A stretch of 64,000 nucleotides of DNA from Clostridia bacterium (GTDB lineage: Bacteria; Bacillota; Clostridia; Christensenellales; Borkfalkiaceae): positions 62,001-126,000 of the forward strand of contig JAFQAQ010000005.1 in the NCBI GenBank assembly GCA_017399945.1, in the 5' to 3' direction. Below, one piece after another: positions 17,018-26,868 of the stretch (positions are counted from its first letter, which is position 1; the number at the start of each line of letters is the position of its first letter). The position numbers and the translations under genes are program-made. The notes under the pieces were generated by a model. That model did no database searches and was not told where the DNA came from. It saw nothing but the letters and a program-made list of their open reading frames with translations.

Positions 17018-18115
17018 ATGAAAAATACGTTTGGTAATTCAATAACTATAACGTTGTTCGGCGAAAGCCACGGAGAACAAATAGGCGCTGTATTAGACGG
17101 CGTGCCTTCCGGAATATTGGTTGATATAGATTATATAAAAAATCAACTTTCAAAAAGAAGACCGTTTGGTTGTATTTCTACCGGTAGAGTGGAAAAGGAC
17201 GAGTTTTCTATTGTGAGCGGTGTTTTTAACGGCTACACGACGGGAACACCAATTTGCTTATTAATACCCAACTCAAATACTAGTAGTAAGGACTACGATC
17301 AACTTAAATACCTGCCACGTCCCTCACATGCCGATTATACTGCAAATATTAAGTATAACGGCTTTCAAGACTATCGTGGTGGCGGGCATTTTTCAGGAAG
17401 AATAACGGCTGCGTTAGTTGCCGTTGGTGCTATTTTACAAAGAGCTCTTGAAGAAAAAGGTATTTACGTTGCTTCTCATATATCTTTGCTTCGCGGTATA
17501 AAAGACAAGTCTATTGACGGACTGGACGACCTTGTGTCCGTTAATTGTAAAGCTTTCCCCGTAATAGATGATGACGTTGCAGTACAAATGCAAAAGGAAA
17601 TTGAAAATGCGGGTGAACAAGGCGATAGCGTTGGTGGGGTTTTAGAAACTGTGGTACTTGGTTTGCCGGCTGGTATCGGGGAACCTTGGTTTGATAGTTT
17701 GGAAAGTTTAATTTCGCACGCAATGTTTTCTATTCCGGGAATAAAAGGAGTAGAGTTTGGCGCGGGGTTTAGTTTTGCAAATGGTTATGGTAGCCAGATG
17801 AACGATGCGTTCGTTCTTGAAGGAGACCAAGTAAGGACAAAAACTAATAACAATGGTGGTATCAATGGTGGAATTTCTAACGGAATGCCAATAGTCTTTC
17901 GTTCGGTAGTTAAACCTACCCCTTCCATTTATAAGGAACAACAAACGGTTAACCTTAATACTATGCAAGAACAAGTGCTTGAAATAAAGGGTAGGCATGA
18001 TCCTGCAATAATCCATAGGGCAAGGGCTGTTGTAAACGCGCTGACGGCGATTACGATTGCAGATGCGCTTGCAGTTAAATTTGGTACGGACTTCTTAAAT
18101 AAAATTAACGGGTAA
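17018..18115 (+). CDS. aroC: chorismate synthase
   Basis: Makes chorismate from EPSP by a 1,4-elimination that needs reduced FMN. The 365 residues have ITLFGESHGEQIGAVLDG, the RRPFGCISTGRVEKDEF segment, YRGGGHFSGRITAALV, and the C-terminal KGRHDPAIIHRARAVVNAL. I use ATG 17018, immediately after the aroB stop, since the residues MKNTFGNSITITLFGESHG match the family start; the GTG nine bases earlier lies within aroB. No separate flavin reductase is visible nearby. Confidence 0.96.
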   Translation: MKNTFGNSITITLFGESHGEQIGAVLDGVPSGILVDIDYIKNQLSKRRPFGCISTGRVEKDEFSIVSGVFNGYTTGTPICLLIPNSNTSSKDYDQLKYLPRPSHADYTANIKYNGFQDYRGGGHFSGRITAALVAVGAILQRALEEKGIYVASHISLLRGIKDKSIDGLDDLVSVNCKAFPVIDDDVAVQMQKEIENAGEQGDSVGGVLETVVLGLPAGIGEPWFDSLESLISHAMFSIPGIKGVEFGAGFSFANGYGSQMNDAFVLEGDQVRTKTNNNGGINGGISNGMPIVFRSVVKPTPSIYKEQQTVNLNTMQEQVLEIKGRHDPAIIHRARAVVNALTAITIADALAVKFGTDFLNKING

Positions 18116-18125
18116 AGGTAGTTAA

Positions 18126-19361
18126 ATGAAATATGGCTTAATAGGAGAAAAACTAGGACACAGTTTTTCTAAGGATATACATAAACTTATTTCTGATTAC
18201 GATTATCAATTAAAAGAATTAACTCCCGAAGACTTTGATAAGTTTATAATCGACAAGGATTTTCTTGGCGTAAACGTGACTATTCCATATAAAAAAAGGG
18301 TAATTGAATTACTTGATTTCGTTGACGAAAAGGCCCTTTCAATTGGTGCTGTAAATACAGTAGTTAACAAAAACGGTAAACTATACGGCTATAATACCGA
18401 TTATTACGGTATGCAAAAACTTATAGAAAATACTGGCATTTCGGTTTGTGGTAAAAACGTTGCTATTTTGGGTACGGGAGGCACTTCGCACACCGCTACG
18501 GCCGTGGTAAAGGATTTGGGCGCTAAAACCATTTATAAGGTAAGCCGAGAGGAAAAGCAAGGTTGTATAGACTACTCTCAGTTATATAAACTTAGTGAGA
18601 AGATAAACGTAATAATAAACACGACTCCTGTGGGGATGTATCCTAACGTTAAGGGAAAGGTTATTGACCTAAAAGGTTTTAATAATTTAAATGGTGTAAT
18701 AGACGCGATTTATAATCCTTTAAGAACTCAGCTTGTAATCGACGCCCAAAGAAAAGGCGTTCCCGCTCAGGGCGGACTTTATATGTTGGTTGCGCAAGCG
18801 GTTAAGGCGTCAGAGTATTTTTGTCAAACTAGTTATAGTGAAGATTTGCTAGATAAAATATATAAAAAGATTTATCTTGAAAAATGCAACCTTGTTTTGA
18901 CGGGTATGCCGTCGTGTGGAAAAACGACGGTCGGTGGTATTCTTGCCGAAAAACTTAATCTTGAAGTAATAGATACGGATAAACTTATCGAACAAAATTC
19001 AGGAAAGAAAGTTAGTGATATTTTTGCTGAAATGGGTGAGAAGATTTTTAGAGAAATGGAATCTAAAACTATTGAAAGTATTAGCTCGTTGTCAGGAAAA
19101 ATTATTGCTACGGGCGGCGGAGCAGTATTAAAGGATAGCAACGTTGACGACTTAAAGCGTAACGGAAAAATAATTTTTATCGATAGACCTTTGGAAGATT
19201 TAACCCCCACTTCGGATAGACCGCTTGCTCTTAACAGGTCTGAGATAGAAAAACGCTATAACGAAAGGTACGATATATATAAAAGAACTTGTGATAACTT
19301 TATCAAAGCAGATTGTTTGCCAGAGATTGTCGCAAATAAAATTATTGGAGAATTGCTATGA
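18126..19361 (+). CDS. aroE: shikimate dehydrogenase - shikimate kinase fusion
   Basis: One 411-residue chain with two steps of chorismate synthesis. Residues about 1-250 are AroE: GLIGEKLGHSFS, GVNVTIPYKK, GAVNTVV, YNTDYYGM, the NADP loop AILGTGGTSHTA and GLYMLVAQAV. Residues about 255-411 are AroK/AroL: P-loop GMPSCGKTTVGG at about 259, DTDKLIEQNSG, FREMES, ATGGGAVL and DRPL. There is no frameshift between the parts, and both look complete. The aroQ ATG overlaps its TGA stop. The fusion should deliver shikimate directly from the reductase to the kinase. Confidence 0.94.
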   Translation: MKYGLIGEKLGHSFSKDIHKLISDYDYQLKELTPEDFDKFIIDKDFLGVNVTIPYKKRVIELLDFVDEKALSIGAVNTVVNKNGKLYGYNTDYYGMQKLIENTGISVCGKNVAILGTGGTSHTATAVVKDLGAKTIYKVSREEKQGCIDYSQLYKLSEKINVIINTTPVGMYPNVKGKVIDLKGFNNLNGVIDAIYNPLRTQLVIDAQRKGVPAQGGLYMLVAQAVKASEYFCQTSYSEDLLDKIYKKIYLEKCNLVLTGMPSCGKTTVGGILAEKLNLEVIDTDKLIEQNSGKKVSDIFAEMGEKIFREMESKTIESISSLSGKIIATGGGAVLKDSNVDDLKRNGKIIFIDRPLEDLTPTSDRPLALNRSEIEKRYNERYDIYKRTCDNFIKADCLPEIVANKIIGELL

Positions 19362-19792
19362 AAATAATGGTGATAAACGGGCCAAACCTTAATATGTTAG
19401 GTGTTAGAGAACCCGACGTGTATGGAAAGACTGATTATAAAACTTTATGTGACAAAATAAACGAGCATTGTAGTCAATTAAACGTTCAAGTAGAAATATT
19501 TCAATCTAATCACGAAGGCGATTTAGTAGATAAAATACAACAAGCATATTTTGATAAATTCGATGGCATAGTGATTAATCCGGGTGCTTATACGCACACA
19601 AGCGTTGCGCTTTTAGATGCAGTAAAAGCTACTAACGTTAAATGTGTGGAAGTTCATATTTCCAAGATTGAAGAAAGGGAAGATTTTAGACAGATAAGTT
19701 ATATTCGTAGGGCTTGCGTTAAAACTATCTCTGGCGAGGGAATAAACGGTTATTTATTGGCAATTGATTATTTAGTAAACGGACAGGAGTAA
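19358..19792 (+). CDS. aroQ: type II 3-dehydroquinate dehydratase
   Basis: Dehydrates 3-dehydroquinate to 3-dehydroshikimate. The 144 residues are those of the small dodecameric type II enzyme: VINGPNLNMLGVREPDVYG, the catalytic Tyr in that stretch, FQSNHEGDLVD, VINPGAYTHTSVAL with the active His, and VEVHISKIEEREDFRQ. It overlaps aroE-K by four bases (ATGA). No type I aroD is present, so this enzyme carries the step. Confidence 0.97.
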   Translation: MKIMVINGPNLNMLGVREPDVYGKTDYKTLCDKINEHCSQLNVQVEIFQSNHEGDLVDKIQQAYFDKFDGIVINPGAYTHTSVALLDAVKATNVKCVEVHISKIEEREDFRQISYIRRACVKTISGEGINGYLLAIDYLVNGQE

Positions 19793-19795
19793 AAG

Positions 19796-21010
19796 ATGAC
19801 TGTAAAAATAAAAAAGGGTATTGCAAAGGGAAGTATAGTATGTCCTCCATCTAAAAGCATGGCTCATAGGATGCTTATTTGTTCGGCTTTGTGCGAGGGG
19901 GAAAGTATAGTTAACGGTATTTCCGATTGTGTTGACGTGTGGGCAACTTTAGACTGTCTGAAAGCACTTGGAGTTAATGCTAGCGTTGACGGTAGTTCGG
20001 TAATGATAATGGGTAAAAACGTTAAACATATGATTCCAAACGACGTATTGTTTTGCAGAGAAAGCGGTAGTACGTTGAGATTTTTAATTCCAATTGCGCT
20101 TGCTATTGGAAAAACCGTAATGTTTAAGGGCTCTAAAACTCTTATGCAAAGACCTATGGACGTTTACGCTAACCTTTGTAAAGAAAGAAAACTTGATTTT
20201 ATAGCCGACGGACAAACTATTACTATAAAAGGGCCGTTAAAGAGCGGAGATTTTACGGTGGTTGGCAACGTGAGTAGTCAATTTATTAGTGGACTGCTAT
20301 TCGTATTGCCTACGATGTGTAAGGATAGTAGAATAAAGATTATTCCACCGGTTGAAAGTCGTTCTTATATAGAAATGACTAGACAAGCCCAATCACATTT
20401 TGGAGTTCAAAGTTATTGGGAGGACGAGCATACGTTATATATCCCTGGGAATCAAAAATATAAGCCGTCCACCGTATTCGTGGAAGGTGATTATTCTGGG
20501 GCTGCTTTTCCAGATGCCTTAAACTTGTTTGGTTCGTCGGTAGCCGTTGAAGGGTTAAATCCTGATAGCATACAAGGGGACGCAGTTTATAAGAAGTATT
20601 TTAAAATGCTTGAATCGGGCGTGCCAACCATTCATATAGGCAATTGTCCTGACTTAGGACCCGTTTTATTTGCCGTTGCTGCCGCGAAAAACGGTGGCGT
20701 TTTTAACGGCACGGCAAGACTTAAAATTAAAGAAAGCGATAGAGCTTCTGCGATGGCGGAAGAACTTAGGAAGTTTGGAACTTCGGTGACCGTATACGAC
20801 GATAAAGTAGTTGTTTATCCAGCAGATTTTCATGCGCCGATAGAAAGTTTGGACGGGCATAACGACCATAGAATAGCTATGTCGCTATCAATTTTATGTA
20901 CCTTAACAGGTGGGGAAATTATAGGAGCTGAGTGTGTAGATAAGAGTTATCCAGCATTTTACGAAGATTTAAGAAAACTAGGTTTAGAGGTGGCTGAATA
21001 TGACGCTTAA
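19796..21010 (+). CDS. aroA: EPSP synthase
   Basis: Transfers enolpyruvate from PEP to shikimate 3-phosphate. The 404 residues show CPPSKSMAHRMLICSAL, the PEP-site motif RESGSTLRFLIP, SSQFISGLLFVLP, DYSGAAFPDAL, the catalytic ESDRASAMAEEL and GHNDHRIAMSL. The first motif lacks the PGDKS form of E. coli and reads PPSKS, as in several class II-like Gram-positive enzymes. The last eleven bases overlap tyrA. Confidence 0.95.
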   Translation: MTVKIKKGIAKGSIVCPPSKSMAHRMLICSALCEGESIVNGISDCVDVWATLDCLKALGVNASVDGSSVMIMGKNVKHMIPNDVLFCRESGSTLRFLIPIALAIGKTVMFKGSKTLMQRPMDVYANLCKERKLDFIADGQTITIKGPLKSGDFTVVGNVSSQFISGLLFVLPTMCKDSRIKIIPPVESRSYIEMTRQAQSHFGVQSYWEDEHTLYIPGNQKYKPSTVFVEGDYSGAAFPDALNLFGSSVAVEGLNPDSIQGDAVYKKYFKMLESGVPTIHIGNCPDLGPVLFAVAAAKNGGVFNGTARLKIKESDRASAMAEELRKFGTSVTVYDDKVVVYPADFHAPIESLDGHNDHRIAMSLSILCTLTGGEIIGAECVDKSYPAFYEDLRKLGLEVAEYDA

Positions 21011-21866
21011 TAAAGATACTGAAATTCTTATTATTGGTCTTGGTGTAATCGGTGGTGGTTACGCTAAGGCGCTTACTAACGCTGGGTACAAGGTTAACTG
21101 TATTACAAAAAATCAAGAAGATATAGACTATGCGTTAAAGAATAAATTTATCTTCTTTGGAACAACCAAATTAGACGCTGAATTAATTGCCAAATGTAAA
21201 TTGATTATTTTTGCAATATATCCGAAAACATTCGTTGAGTGGATAGAAAAAAATCAAAGCTTGTTCTCTGCTGGTACGCTTATTACCGACGTTACGGGTG
21301 TTAAAGCAGGTGTGGTTGATAAAATTCAACCTATTCTCCGAGAGGACGTTGAATACGTTTCGGCTCACCCTATGGCGGGTAGAGAGGCGAGTGGCGTTAG
21401 ATATAGTGATGCTAACGTTTTTAAAGGGGCTAATTTTATTGTTATAAATACACCAAAAAACACAAAAGAAGGCATTGAAACTTGTAAAAAACTAGGTGAA
21501 ATACTAGGCTTTTCTAGGATTTCCGAGTTGTCTATTGAAGAACACGATAAGATGATAGCCTTTCTTTCACAGTTAACGCACTGTATTGCGGTTTCGTTAA
21601 TGACTTGCAATCAAGAGCCGAATTTGGAGAAATACACCGGCGACTCTTTTAGGGATTTAACTAGAATCGCTAAAATAAACGATAGAATGTGGAGCGAGTT
21701 GTTTTCGCTTAACAAAGATTGCTTGCTAGAACAAATGGATCTGTTTATCGACGAGTTTAATAAGCTTAGAGCAATGATTGATAAAGGCGACGAAAAGTCT
21801 ATGCGAGAGATGATGAGAAAAGCTACTGAGAGAAGAATGCTTTTCGACAAACCAACTAAAAAATAA
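21000..21866 (+). CDS. tyrA: prephenate dehydrogenase
   Basis: Oxidises prephenate to 4-hydroxyphenylpyruvate for tyrosine. The 288 residues start with the Rossmann motif IIGLGVIGGGYAKAL, then ITDVTGVKAGVVD, SAHPMAGREASGV with the active His, and LTHCIAVSL. There is no C-terminal ACT domain and no fused chorismate mutase, so feedback would have to act elsewhere or through transcription. The ATG lies inside the end of aroA. Confidence 0.93.
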   Translation: MTLNKDTEILIIGLGVIGGGYAKALTNAGYKVNCITKNQEDIDYALKNKFIFFGTTKLDAELIAKCKLIIFAIYPKTFVEWIEKNQSLFSAGTLITDVTGVKAGVVDKIQPILREDVEYVSAHPMAGREASGVRYSDANVFKGANFIVINTPKNTKEGIETCKKLGEILGFSRISELSIEEHDKMIAFLSQLTHCIAVSLMTCNQEPNLEKYTGDSFRDLTRIAKINDRMWSELFSLNKDCLLEQMDLFIDEFNKLRAMIDKGDEKSMREMMRKATERRMLFDKPTKK

Positions 21867-21883
21867 AAAAGGAAGTAACCGTT

Positions 21884-22915
21884 ATGAATATGCATTTTTA
21901 TAGAAAACTACCTATTCCAAAAGACGTAAAAGAGCAGTTCCCATTAAAACCCGAACTAGCCGTAATTAGAGAAAAACAAATTGAAGAGACTAAGGATATA
22001 TTAAGTGGAAAGTCCGATAAGTTAATGCTAGTTATAGGACCTTGTTCGGCAGATACCGAAGCTCCTGTTTTGGATTATATTTCAAGGCTTAGAAAACTAC
22101 AAGACAAAGTGTCTGATAGGATAGTTATTATTCCACGTGTATATACTAATAAGCCTAGAACGACGTGCGAAGGATATAAAGGTATGTTGCATCAACCCGA
22201 CCCGAATTCTGCGCCCGACTTGCTTAAAGGTATAGTTGCAATAAGATCGTTGCATATGAAGGTTTTAGAAGAAACTGGGTTTGCGTGCGCAGACGAAATG
22301 CTTTATCCTGAAAACCATAGATATCTTTCAGACGTTCTTGCATACGTTGCGGTAGGCGCTCGCTCGACGGAGAATCAACAACATAGACTAGTTGCAAGTG
22401 GTTTAGACGTTCCCGTTGGCTTGAAGAATCCAACGGGTGGTGATCTTAGTGTTATGATTAATTCCATTAAAGCTGCTCAAAGCTCTCATTTGTTTTTATA
22501 TAGGGGGTGGGAAGTAAAATCTGAAGGTAACGAATATTCTCACGCAGTATTGCGTGGTTACGTTGATAAACATGGCAAAACTCATCCTAACTATCATTAC
22601 GAAGACCTTTTAGACGTTTATGATTTATACGCTAAAAACGGGCTAAAAAACCCAGGCGTCGTTATAGACGTGAACCACTCTAACTCAGGAAAACAATTCC
22701 TAGAACAACCAAGAATTTCTAAGGAAGTTATTCATAGTTGCAGGGTGAATTCAGATATTCACAAACTCGTCAAGGGCTTAATGATAGAAAGTTATATTCT
22801 AGACGGAGCGCAACCAAAAGGAGACTGTGGGGTATACGGACAGTCTATAACCGACCCTTGTTTAGGTTGGGAAAAAACCGAGAAATTAGTTCTTGAACTA
22901 GCTGAACTATGGTAA
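21884..22915 (+). CDS. aroF: DAHP synthase, type I (AroG-like)
   Basis: Condenses PEP and erythrose 4-phosphate, the entry step of the shikimate pathway. The 343 residues resemble the AroF/G/H class: VIGPCSADTEAPVLDYI, PRVYTNKPRTTCEGYKGM, ADEMLYPENHRYL, VGARSTENQQHR, VGLKNPTGGD, DVNHSNSGKQ and DGAQPKGDCGVYGQSITD. The class is commonly inhibited by one aromatic amino acid; which one cannot be read here, so the symbol is a family label. Last gene of the operon, AAAGGAAG before ATG. No convincing terminator follows. Confidence 0.93.
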   Translation: MNMHFYRKLPIPKDVKEQFPLKPELAVIREKQIEETKDILSGKSDKLMLVIGPCSADTEAPVLDYISRLRKLQDKVSDRIVIIPRVYTNKPRTTCEGYKGMLHQPDPNSAPDLLKGIVAIRSLHMKVLEETGFACADEMLYPENHRYLSDVLAYVAVGARSTENQQHRLVASGLDVPVGLKNPTGGDLSVMINSIKAAQSSHLFLYRGWEVKSEGNEYSHAVLRGYVDKHGKTHPNYHYEDLLDVYDLYAKNGLKNPGVVIDVNHSNSGKQFLEQPRISKEVIHSCRVNSDIHKLVKGLMIESYILDGAQPKGDCGVYGQSITDPCLGWEKTEKLVLELAELW

Positions 22916-22955
22916 ATTACACTCAAACGTTATCCAAAAACGAATTAATTAATAA

Positions 22956-23005
22956 AATATTCATAAAATCATTCATATAATACTAAAAATATGAATATTT
23001 ATTAA
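22956..23005. promoter_or_regulatory. putative ARG-box region upstream of argG
   Basis: AATATTCATA (22956-22965) and TATGAATATT (22990-22999) form a perfect inverted repeat 24 bases apart. TGAATATTTATTAA (22992-23005) differs by one base from the ArgR half-site pattern TGAATwwwwATTCA. It lies 30 bases upstream of the -35 box, a place compatible with ArgR/AhrC binding. AT-rich sequence makes chance matches easier. Confidence 0.5.
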
Positions 23006-23034
23006 AAAATTTAGCAAATTTAATCTAAAATTGT

Positions 23035-23063
23035 TTGACAAATCTTAATGGTCAAAGTATAAT
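23035..23063 (+). promoter_or_regulatory. argGHF promoter
   Basis: TTGACA (23035-23040), 17-base spacer and TATAAT (23058-23063): full consensus. An inverted repeat TTTGAC/GTCAAA (23034-23039 with 23051-23056) covers the -35 box and spacer. The leader that follows can pair GCGGT with ACCGC before argG, but has no terminator. Confidence 0.88.
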
Positions 23064-23130
23064 TAAACCGTAACGTAAGCGGTGCAAAAACTTTATATAA
23101 ACAAATTCAATAACCGCAAAGAGAGATATT

Positions 23131-24354
23131 ATGGATAAAAGTAAAATTAAAAAGGTAGTTTTAGCATATTCGGGTGGTCTTGATACTTCAATTATCATCC
23201 CTTGGCTTAAAGAGAATTATAACAATTGTGAAGTAGTTGCCGTTGCTGGTAACGTAGGTCAAGCCGATGAGTTGGAAGGATTGGAAGAAAAGGCGTTAAA
23301 AACCGGTGCTTCTAAACTTTACGTTTTAGATCTTACCGAAGAATACGTTAATGATTTTATTATTCCTACCATGAAAGCAGGCGCTTTGTACGAAGAATAT
23401 TTCCTTGGCACTAGCCACGCTCGTCCTTGTATAGCGAAAGGACTTGCTGAAATTGCAATTAAGGAAAATGCAGACGCTATCGTTCACGGTTGTACCGGTA
23501 AGGGAAACGACCAAGTTCGTTTCGAGCTTACCTTAAAGTATTTTGCACCAGATATTCCGATTATTGCTCCTTGGCGTGAATGGAATATTAAATCTCGTGA
23601 AGAAGAAATTGATTACGCAGAAGCTCATAACGTACCATTAAAGATAAATAGAGAAACCAACTACTCCAAAGATAAAAACTTGTGGCATTTATCCCATGAA
23701 GGTTTGGATCTTGAAGATACCGGAAACGAACCTCAATATGAAAAAGAGGGTTTCTTGGAAATGGGCGTTTCTCCAATTCAAGCTCCTGATAAGCCAACTT
23801 ATGTTGAGTTGGATTTTGAAAAAGGCGTTCCCGTTGCGCTAGACAGAAAAAAACTTTCTGCAAAACAAATTATTTTAGAACTTAATAAACTCGGTGGTGC
23901 TAACGGTATCGGCTTACTAGATATCGTTGAAAACCGTTTAGTTGGTATGAAGTGTCGTGGTGTTTATGAAACTCCCGGTGGCGCAATTTTATATAAAGCA
24001 CACAGCGTTTTAGAAAGCATTTGCTTAGACAAGATGACTATGCACGAAAAACAAAAACTAGCAGTTACTTTCGGCGAGTTGGTTTATAACGGTCAATGGT
24101 TTACTCCACTTCGCGAAGCATTGTCTGCTTTCGTTGATAAAACGCAAGAGAAAGTTACCGGTAAGGTTAGATTAAAACTTTACAAGGGCAATATGATAAA
24201 TGCAGGTGTGTGGAGTGATTATTCGCTTTATAGCGAAGAAATTGCTACTTTTGGTGAAAGTGATTACGACCAAAAGGATTCGGCGGGATTCATTAACCTT
24301 TACGGATTGCCGATTAAAGTTCAAGCATTGGTTGATAAGAAAAATAAAAAATAA
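23131..24354 (+). CDS. argG: argininosuccinate synthase
   Basis: Condenses citrulline and aspartate with ATP. The 407 residues have the PP-loop [16 protein letters not shown], the citrulline and aspartate site [32 protein letters not shown] and IIAPWREW. First gene of argG-argH-argF. A short hairpin separates it from argH. Confidence 0.97.
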   Translation: MDKSKIKKVVLAYSGGLDTSIIIPWLKENYNNCEVVAVAGNVGQADELEGLEEKALKTGASKLYVLDLTEEYVNDFIIPTMKAGALYEEYFLGTSHARPCIAKGLAEIAIKENADAIVHGCTGKGNDQVRFELTLKYFAPDIPIIAPWREWNIKSREEEIDYAEAHNVPLKINRETNYSKDKNLWHLSHEGLDLEDTGNEPQYEKEGFLEMGVSPIQAPDKPTYVELDFEKGVPVALDRKKLSAKQIILELNKLGGANGIGLLDIVENRLVGMKCRGVYETPGGAILYKAHSVLESICLDKMTMHEKQKLAVTFGELVYNGQWFTPLREALSAFVDKTQEKVTGKVRLKLYKGNMINAGVWSDYSLYSEEIATFGESDYDQKDSAGFINLYGLPIKVQALVDKKNKK

Positions 24355-24362
24355 GAATAATT

Positions 24363-24385
24363 GTCCCGTAGTTTACGGGACTTTT
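24363..24385 (+). terminator. weak intercistronic hairpin between argG and argH
   Basis: An 8-bp GC-rich stem GTCCCGTA/TACGGGAC with a 3-base loop is followed by only four T. It may cause partial termination or protect argG mRNA, lowering argH-argF relative to argG. No separate promoter for argH is evident. Confidence 0.55.
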
Positions 24386-24401
24386 ATCGTGAGGGAATTA
24401 T

Positions 24402-25787
24402 ATGGCTAAGATGTGGGAAGGCGTAAGTAACGCTGTTACCGATAAATTGGCAGACGATTTTAACTCGTCTATATCATTTGACTGTAAACTTTATAAGCAA
24501 GATATAACGGGCAGTATGGCTCATGCTTCTATGCTTGGTGTTACTGGGATTATTACACAAGAAGAAGCCGACAAACTTATACAAGGACTTGAAGGAATTT
24601 TAACCGACGTTGAAAGTGGTAAGTTGCCTTTTGATGAAAATTGTGAAGACATACACATGTTTGTTGAACAAGTTCTTACCGAGCGTATTGGTGACGTCGG
24701 TAAGAAATTACATACTGCAAGAAGCCGTAACGACCAAGTTGCATTGGATTTGAGAATGTATTTAAAAGATCAAGTTACAACTATCGTTAATCTTCTTAAA
24801 GAACTAGTGGAAACCGTTACTAACAAAGCAGAAGAATACAAATGCGATATTATGCCGGGATATACCCATCTTCAACGTGCGCAACCAATAACGTTTGGAC
24901 ATCATTTGATGGCATACGCTATGATGTTTTTGCGGGACGTAGAACGCTTTAACGATTGTTATAAAAGGATGAACGTTTGTCCAATCGGAAGTTGTGCTTT
25001 GGCGGGAACTACTTATTTAACCGATAGGGTATACGAAGCTGAAAAACTGGGTTTTGACAAGCCTTGTCTAAATAGTATCGATGGTGTTTCGGATAGAGAT
25101 TTTTGTGTTGAGTTTCTAGCATGCTGTTCGCTAGTAATGGCACACCTATCAAGATTTAGTGAAGAAATCATTCTTTGGGCAAGTTGGGAGTTTAAGTTTA
25201 TTACCTTATCTGATGAATATACCACAGGCTCGTCTATTATGCCTCAAAAGAAAAATCCCGACATGGCTGAACTTTGTAGAGGTAAAACGGGTAGGGTTTA
25301 CGGCGATTTGATGGGAATTCTTACCGTGCTTAAAGGTTTGCCACTTGCATATAACAAGGACATGCAAGAAGATAAAGAATCAGTTTTTGACGGTGCGGAA
25401 ACGGTAATTAAATGTTTAAGTATTTTTAGCAAAATGATTAAAACTCTAACGGCTAATACTGAAAATATGAAAAACGCAGCAAGTAAAGGGTTTATTAACG
25501 CCACCGATATGGCTGACTACTTGGTGAAAAAGGGACTTGCATTTCGTTCCGCATATAAAATATCAGGTCAAATCGTTAAAAAGTGTATAGAAGAAAATAA
25601 AACGTTAGAAACGCTTTCTCTTGAAGAATACAAGCAATTTTCAGACGTTTTTGATAGTGACGTTTATCAAGCAATCGACCTTAAAACTTGTGTTTCAAAA
25701 CGTATAAGTTTAGGTGGAACGTCAGTTTCCTCAGTTGAAATGCAAATAAAAGAAGTTAGAAAAATTTTAGATGATATCAACCTTTAG
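24402..25787 (+). CDS. argH: argininosuccinate lyase
   Basis: Splits argininosuccinate into arginine and fumarate. The 461 residues carry SISFDCKLYKQDITGSMAHA, TARSRNDQVALDLRM, PGYTHLQRAQPITFGHHL, and the fumarase-superfamily signature GSSIMPQKKNPDM with the mobile-loop serine. Normal length. GTGAGGG lies upstream of the ATG. Confidence 0.97.
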   Translation: MAKMWEGVSNAVTDKLADDFNSSISFDCKLYKQDITGSMAHASMLGVTGIITQEEADKLIQGLEGILTDVESGKLPFDENCEDIHMFVEQVLTERIGDVGKKLHTARSRNDQVALDLRMYLKDQVTTIVNLLKELVETVTNKAEEYKCDIMPGYTHLQRAQPITFGHHLMAYAMMFLRDVERFNDCYKRMNVCPIGSCALAGTTYLTDRVYEAEKLGFDKPCLNSIDGVSDRDFCVEFLACCSLVMAHLSRFSEEIILWASWEFKFITLSDEYTTGSSIMPQKKNPDMAELCRGKTGRVYGDLMGILTVLKGLPLAYNKDMQEDKESVFDGAETVIKCLSIFSKMIKTLTANTENMKNAASKGFINATDMADYLVKKGLAFRSAYKISGQIVKKCIEENKTLETLSLEEYKQFSDVFDSDVYQAIDLKTCVSKRISLGGTSVSSVEMQIKEVRKILDDINL

Positions 25788-25808
25788 TATACATTAAGGA
25801 GAGAAAAA

Positions 25809-26792
25809 GTGAATTTAAAAGGCAAAAACTTTTTGAAGATATTAGACTTTACCCCCGAAGAAATTCAAGGACTTTTAGACCTTTCGGCAGATCTTAAAGC
25901 CAAGAAAAAAGCAGGAATAAACCATGCAACGTTTCAAGGTAAAAATATTGCTTTATTATTTGAAAAAACAAGCACTAGAACTCGTTGCGCGTTTGAAGTT
26001 GCTGCCGCTGATTTAGGTATTCATCCGGTATATTTAGACTCACAATCTTCTCAAATGGGGAAGAAAGAAAGTATTGAAGATACGGCAAGAGTTTTAGGTA
26101 GAATGTTCGACGGAATAGAATATCGTGGTTACGGGCAAGAAATAGTTGAAAATCTTGCAAAATATGCGGGAGTACCCGTGTGGAACGGACTTACTAACGA
26201 GTCACACCCTACTCAAATTCTTGCGGATTTTTTAACCATAAAAGAGGTTTTTGGCAAACTCAAAGCAATTAAACTCGTATACATGGGAGATGCCCGTTAT
26301 AATATGGGTAACTCTTTATTGGTTGGTGCTGCAAAGATGGGTATGCACTTTGTAGCGTGTGCACCAAAAGAGTATTTTCCCGATATTAAACTTATTGAAA
26401 AATGTCAGGAAATTGCTAAACAAACGGGTGCTGTGTTGGAGTTTATCGAAGACCCGATGATAGCTACTAAAAATGCAAACGTTATTTATACGGACGTTTG
26501 GGTATCTATGGGTGAACCTGAAGAAGTATGGGAAGAGCGTATTGAAAACTTATCGCCTTATAGAGTGACGAAAAAACTTATAAATAACGGAGCAAAAGAT
26601 TGTAAATTTATGCATTGTTTGCCTGCTTTCCACGATCTTAAAACCACAGTCGGCAAACAAGTTTACGATAAATTTGGCATAGATTGTATGGAGGTTGAAG
26701 ACGAGGTTTTTGAGAGTGATAGTTCGATAGTTTTTGACCAAGCAGAGAACCGTATGCATACTATCAAAGCCGTTATTGCCGCAACTTTATAA
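25809..26792 (+). CDS. argF: ornithine carbamoyltransferase
   Basis: Makes citrulline from ornithine and carbamoyl phosphate. The 327 residues have the carbamoyl-phosphate loop [15 protein letters not shown], the [14 protein letters not shown] segment, [18 protein letters not shown] and the ornithine-site motif MHCLPAF. GTG start with AAGGAG nine bases upstream. It competes with PyrB, 9 kb downstream, for carbamoyl phosphate. No terminator is obvious before the pyr promoter, so some read-through into the pyr leader is possible. Earlier arginine genes (argBCDJ) are not in the window. Confidence 0.96.
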   Translation: MNLKGKNFLKILDFTPEEIQGLLDLSADLKAKKKAGINHATFQGKNIALLFEKTSTRTRCAFEVAAADLGIHPVYLDSQSSQMGKKESIEDTARVLGRMFDGIEYRGYGQEIVENLAKYAGVPVWNGLTNESHPTQILADFLTIKEVFGKLKAIKLVYMGDARYNMGNSLLVGAAKMGMHFVACAPKEYFPDIKLIEKCQEIAKQTGAVLEFIEDPMIATKNANVIYTDVWVSMGEPEEVWEERIENLSPYRVTKKLINNGAKDCKFMHCLPAFHDLKTTVGKQVYDKFGIDCMEVEDEVFESDSSIVFDQAENRMHTIKAVIAATL

Positions 26793-26833
26793 TAAAACTT
26801 TTTAAATTAATTTTAAAAGAATACCTTATTAAA

Positions 26834-26862
26834 TTGACAACCTAAAAAGCAGGTGCTATAAT
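26834..26862 (+). promoter_or_regulatory. pyr operon promoter
   Basis: TTGACA (26834-26839), 17-base spacer, TATAAT (26857-26862): perfect consensus. Transcription should begin near 26869, just before the attenuator RNA. Confidence 0.9.
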
Positions 26863-26868
26863 AAATGC

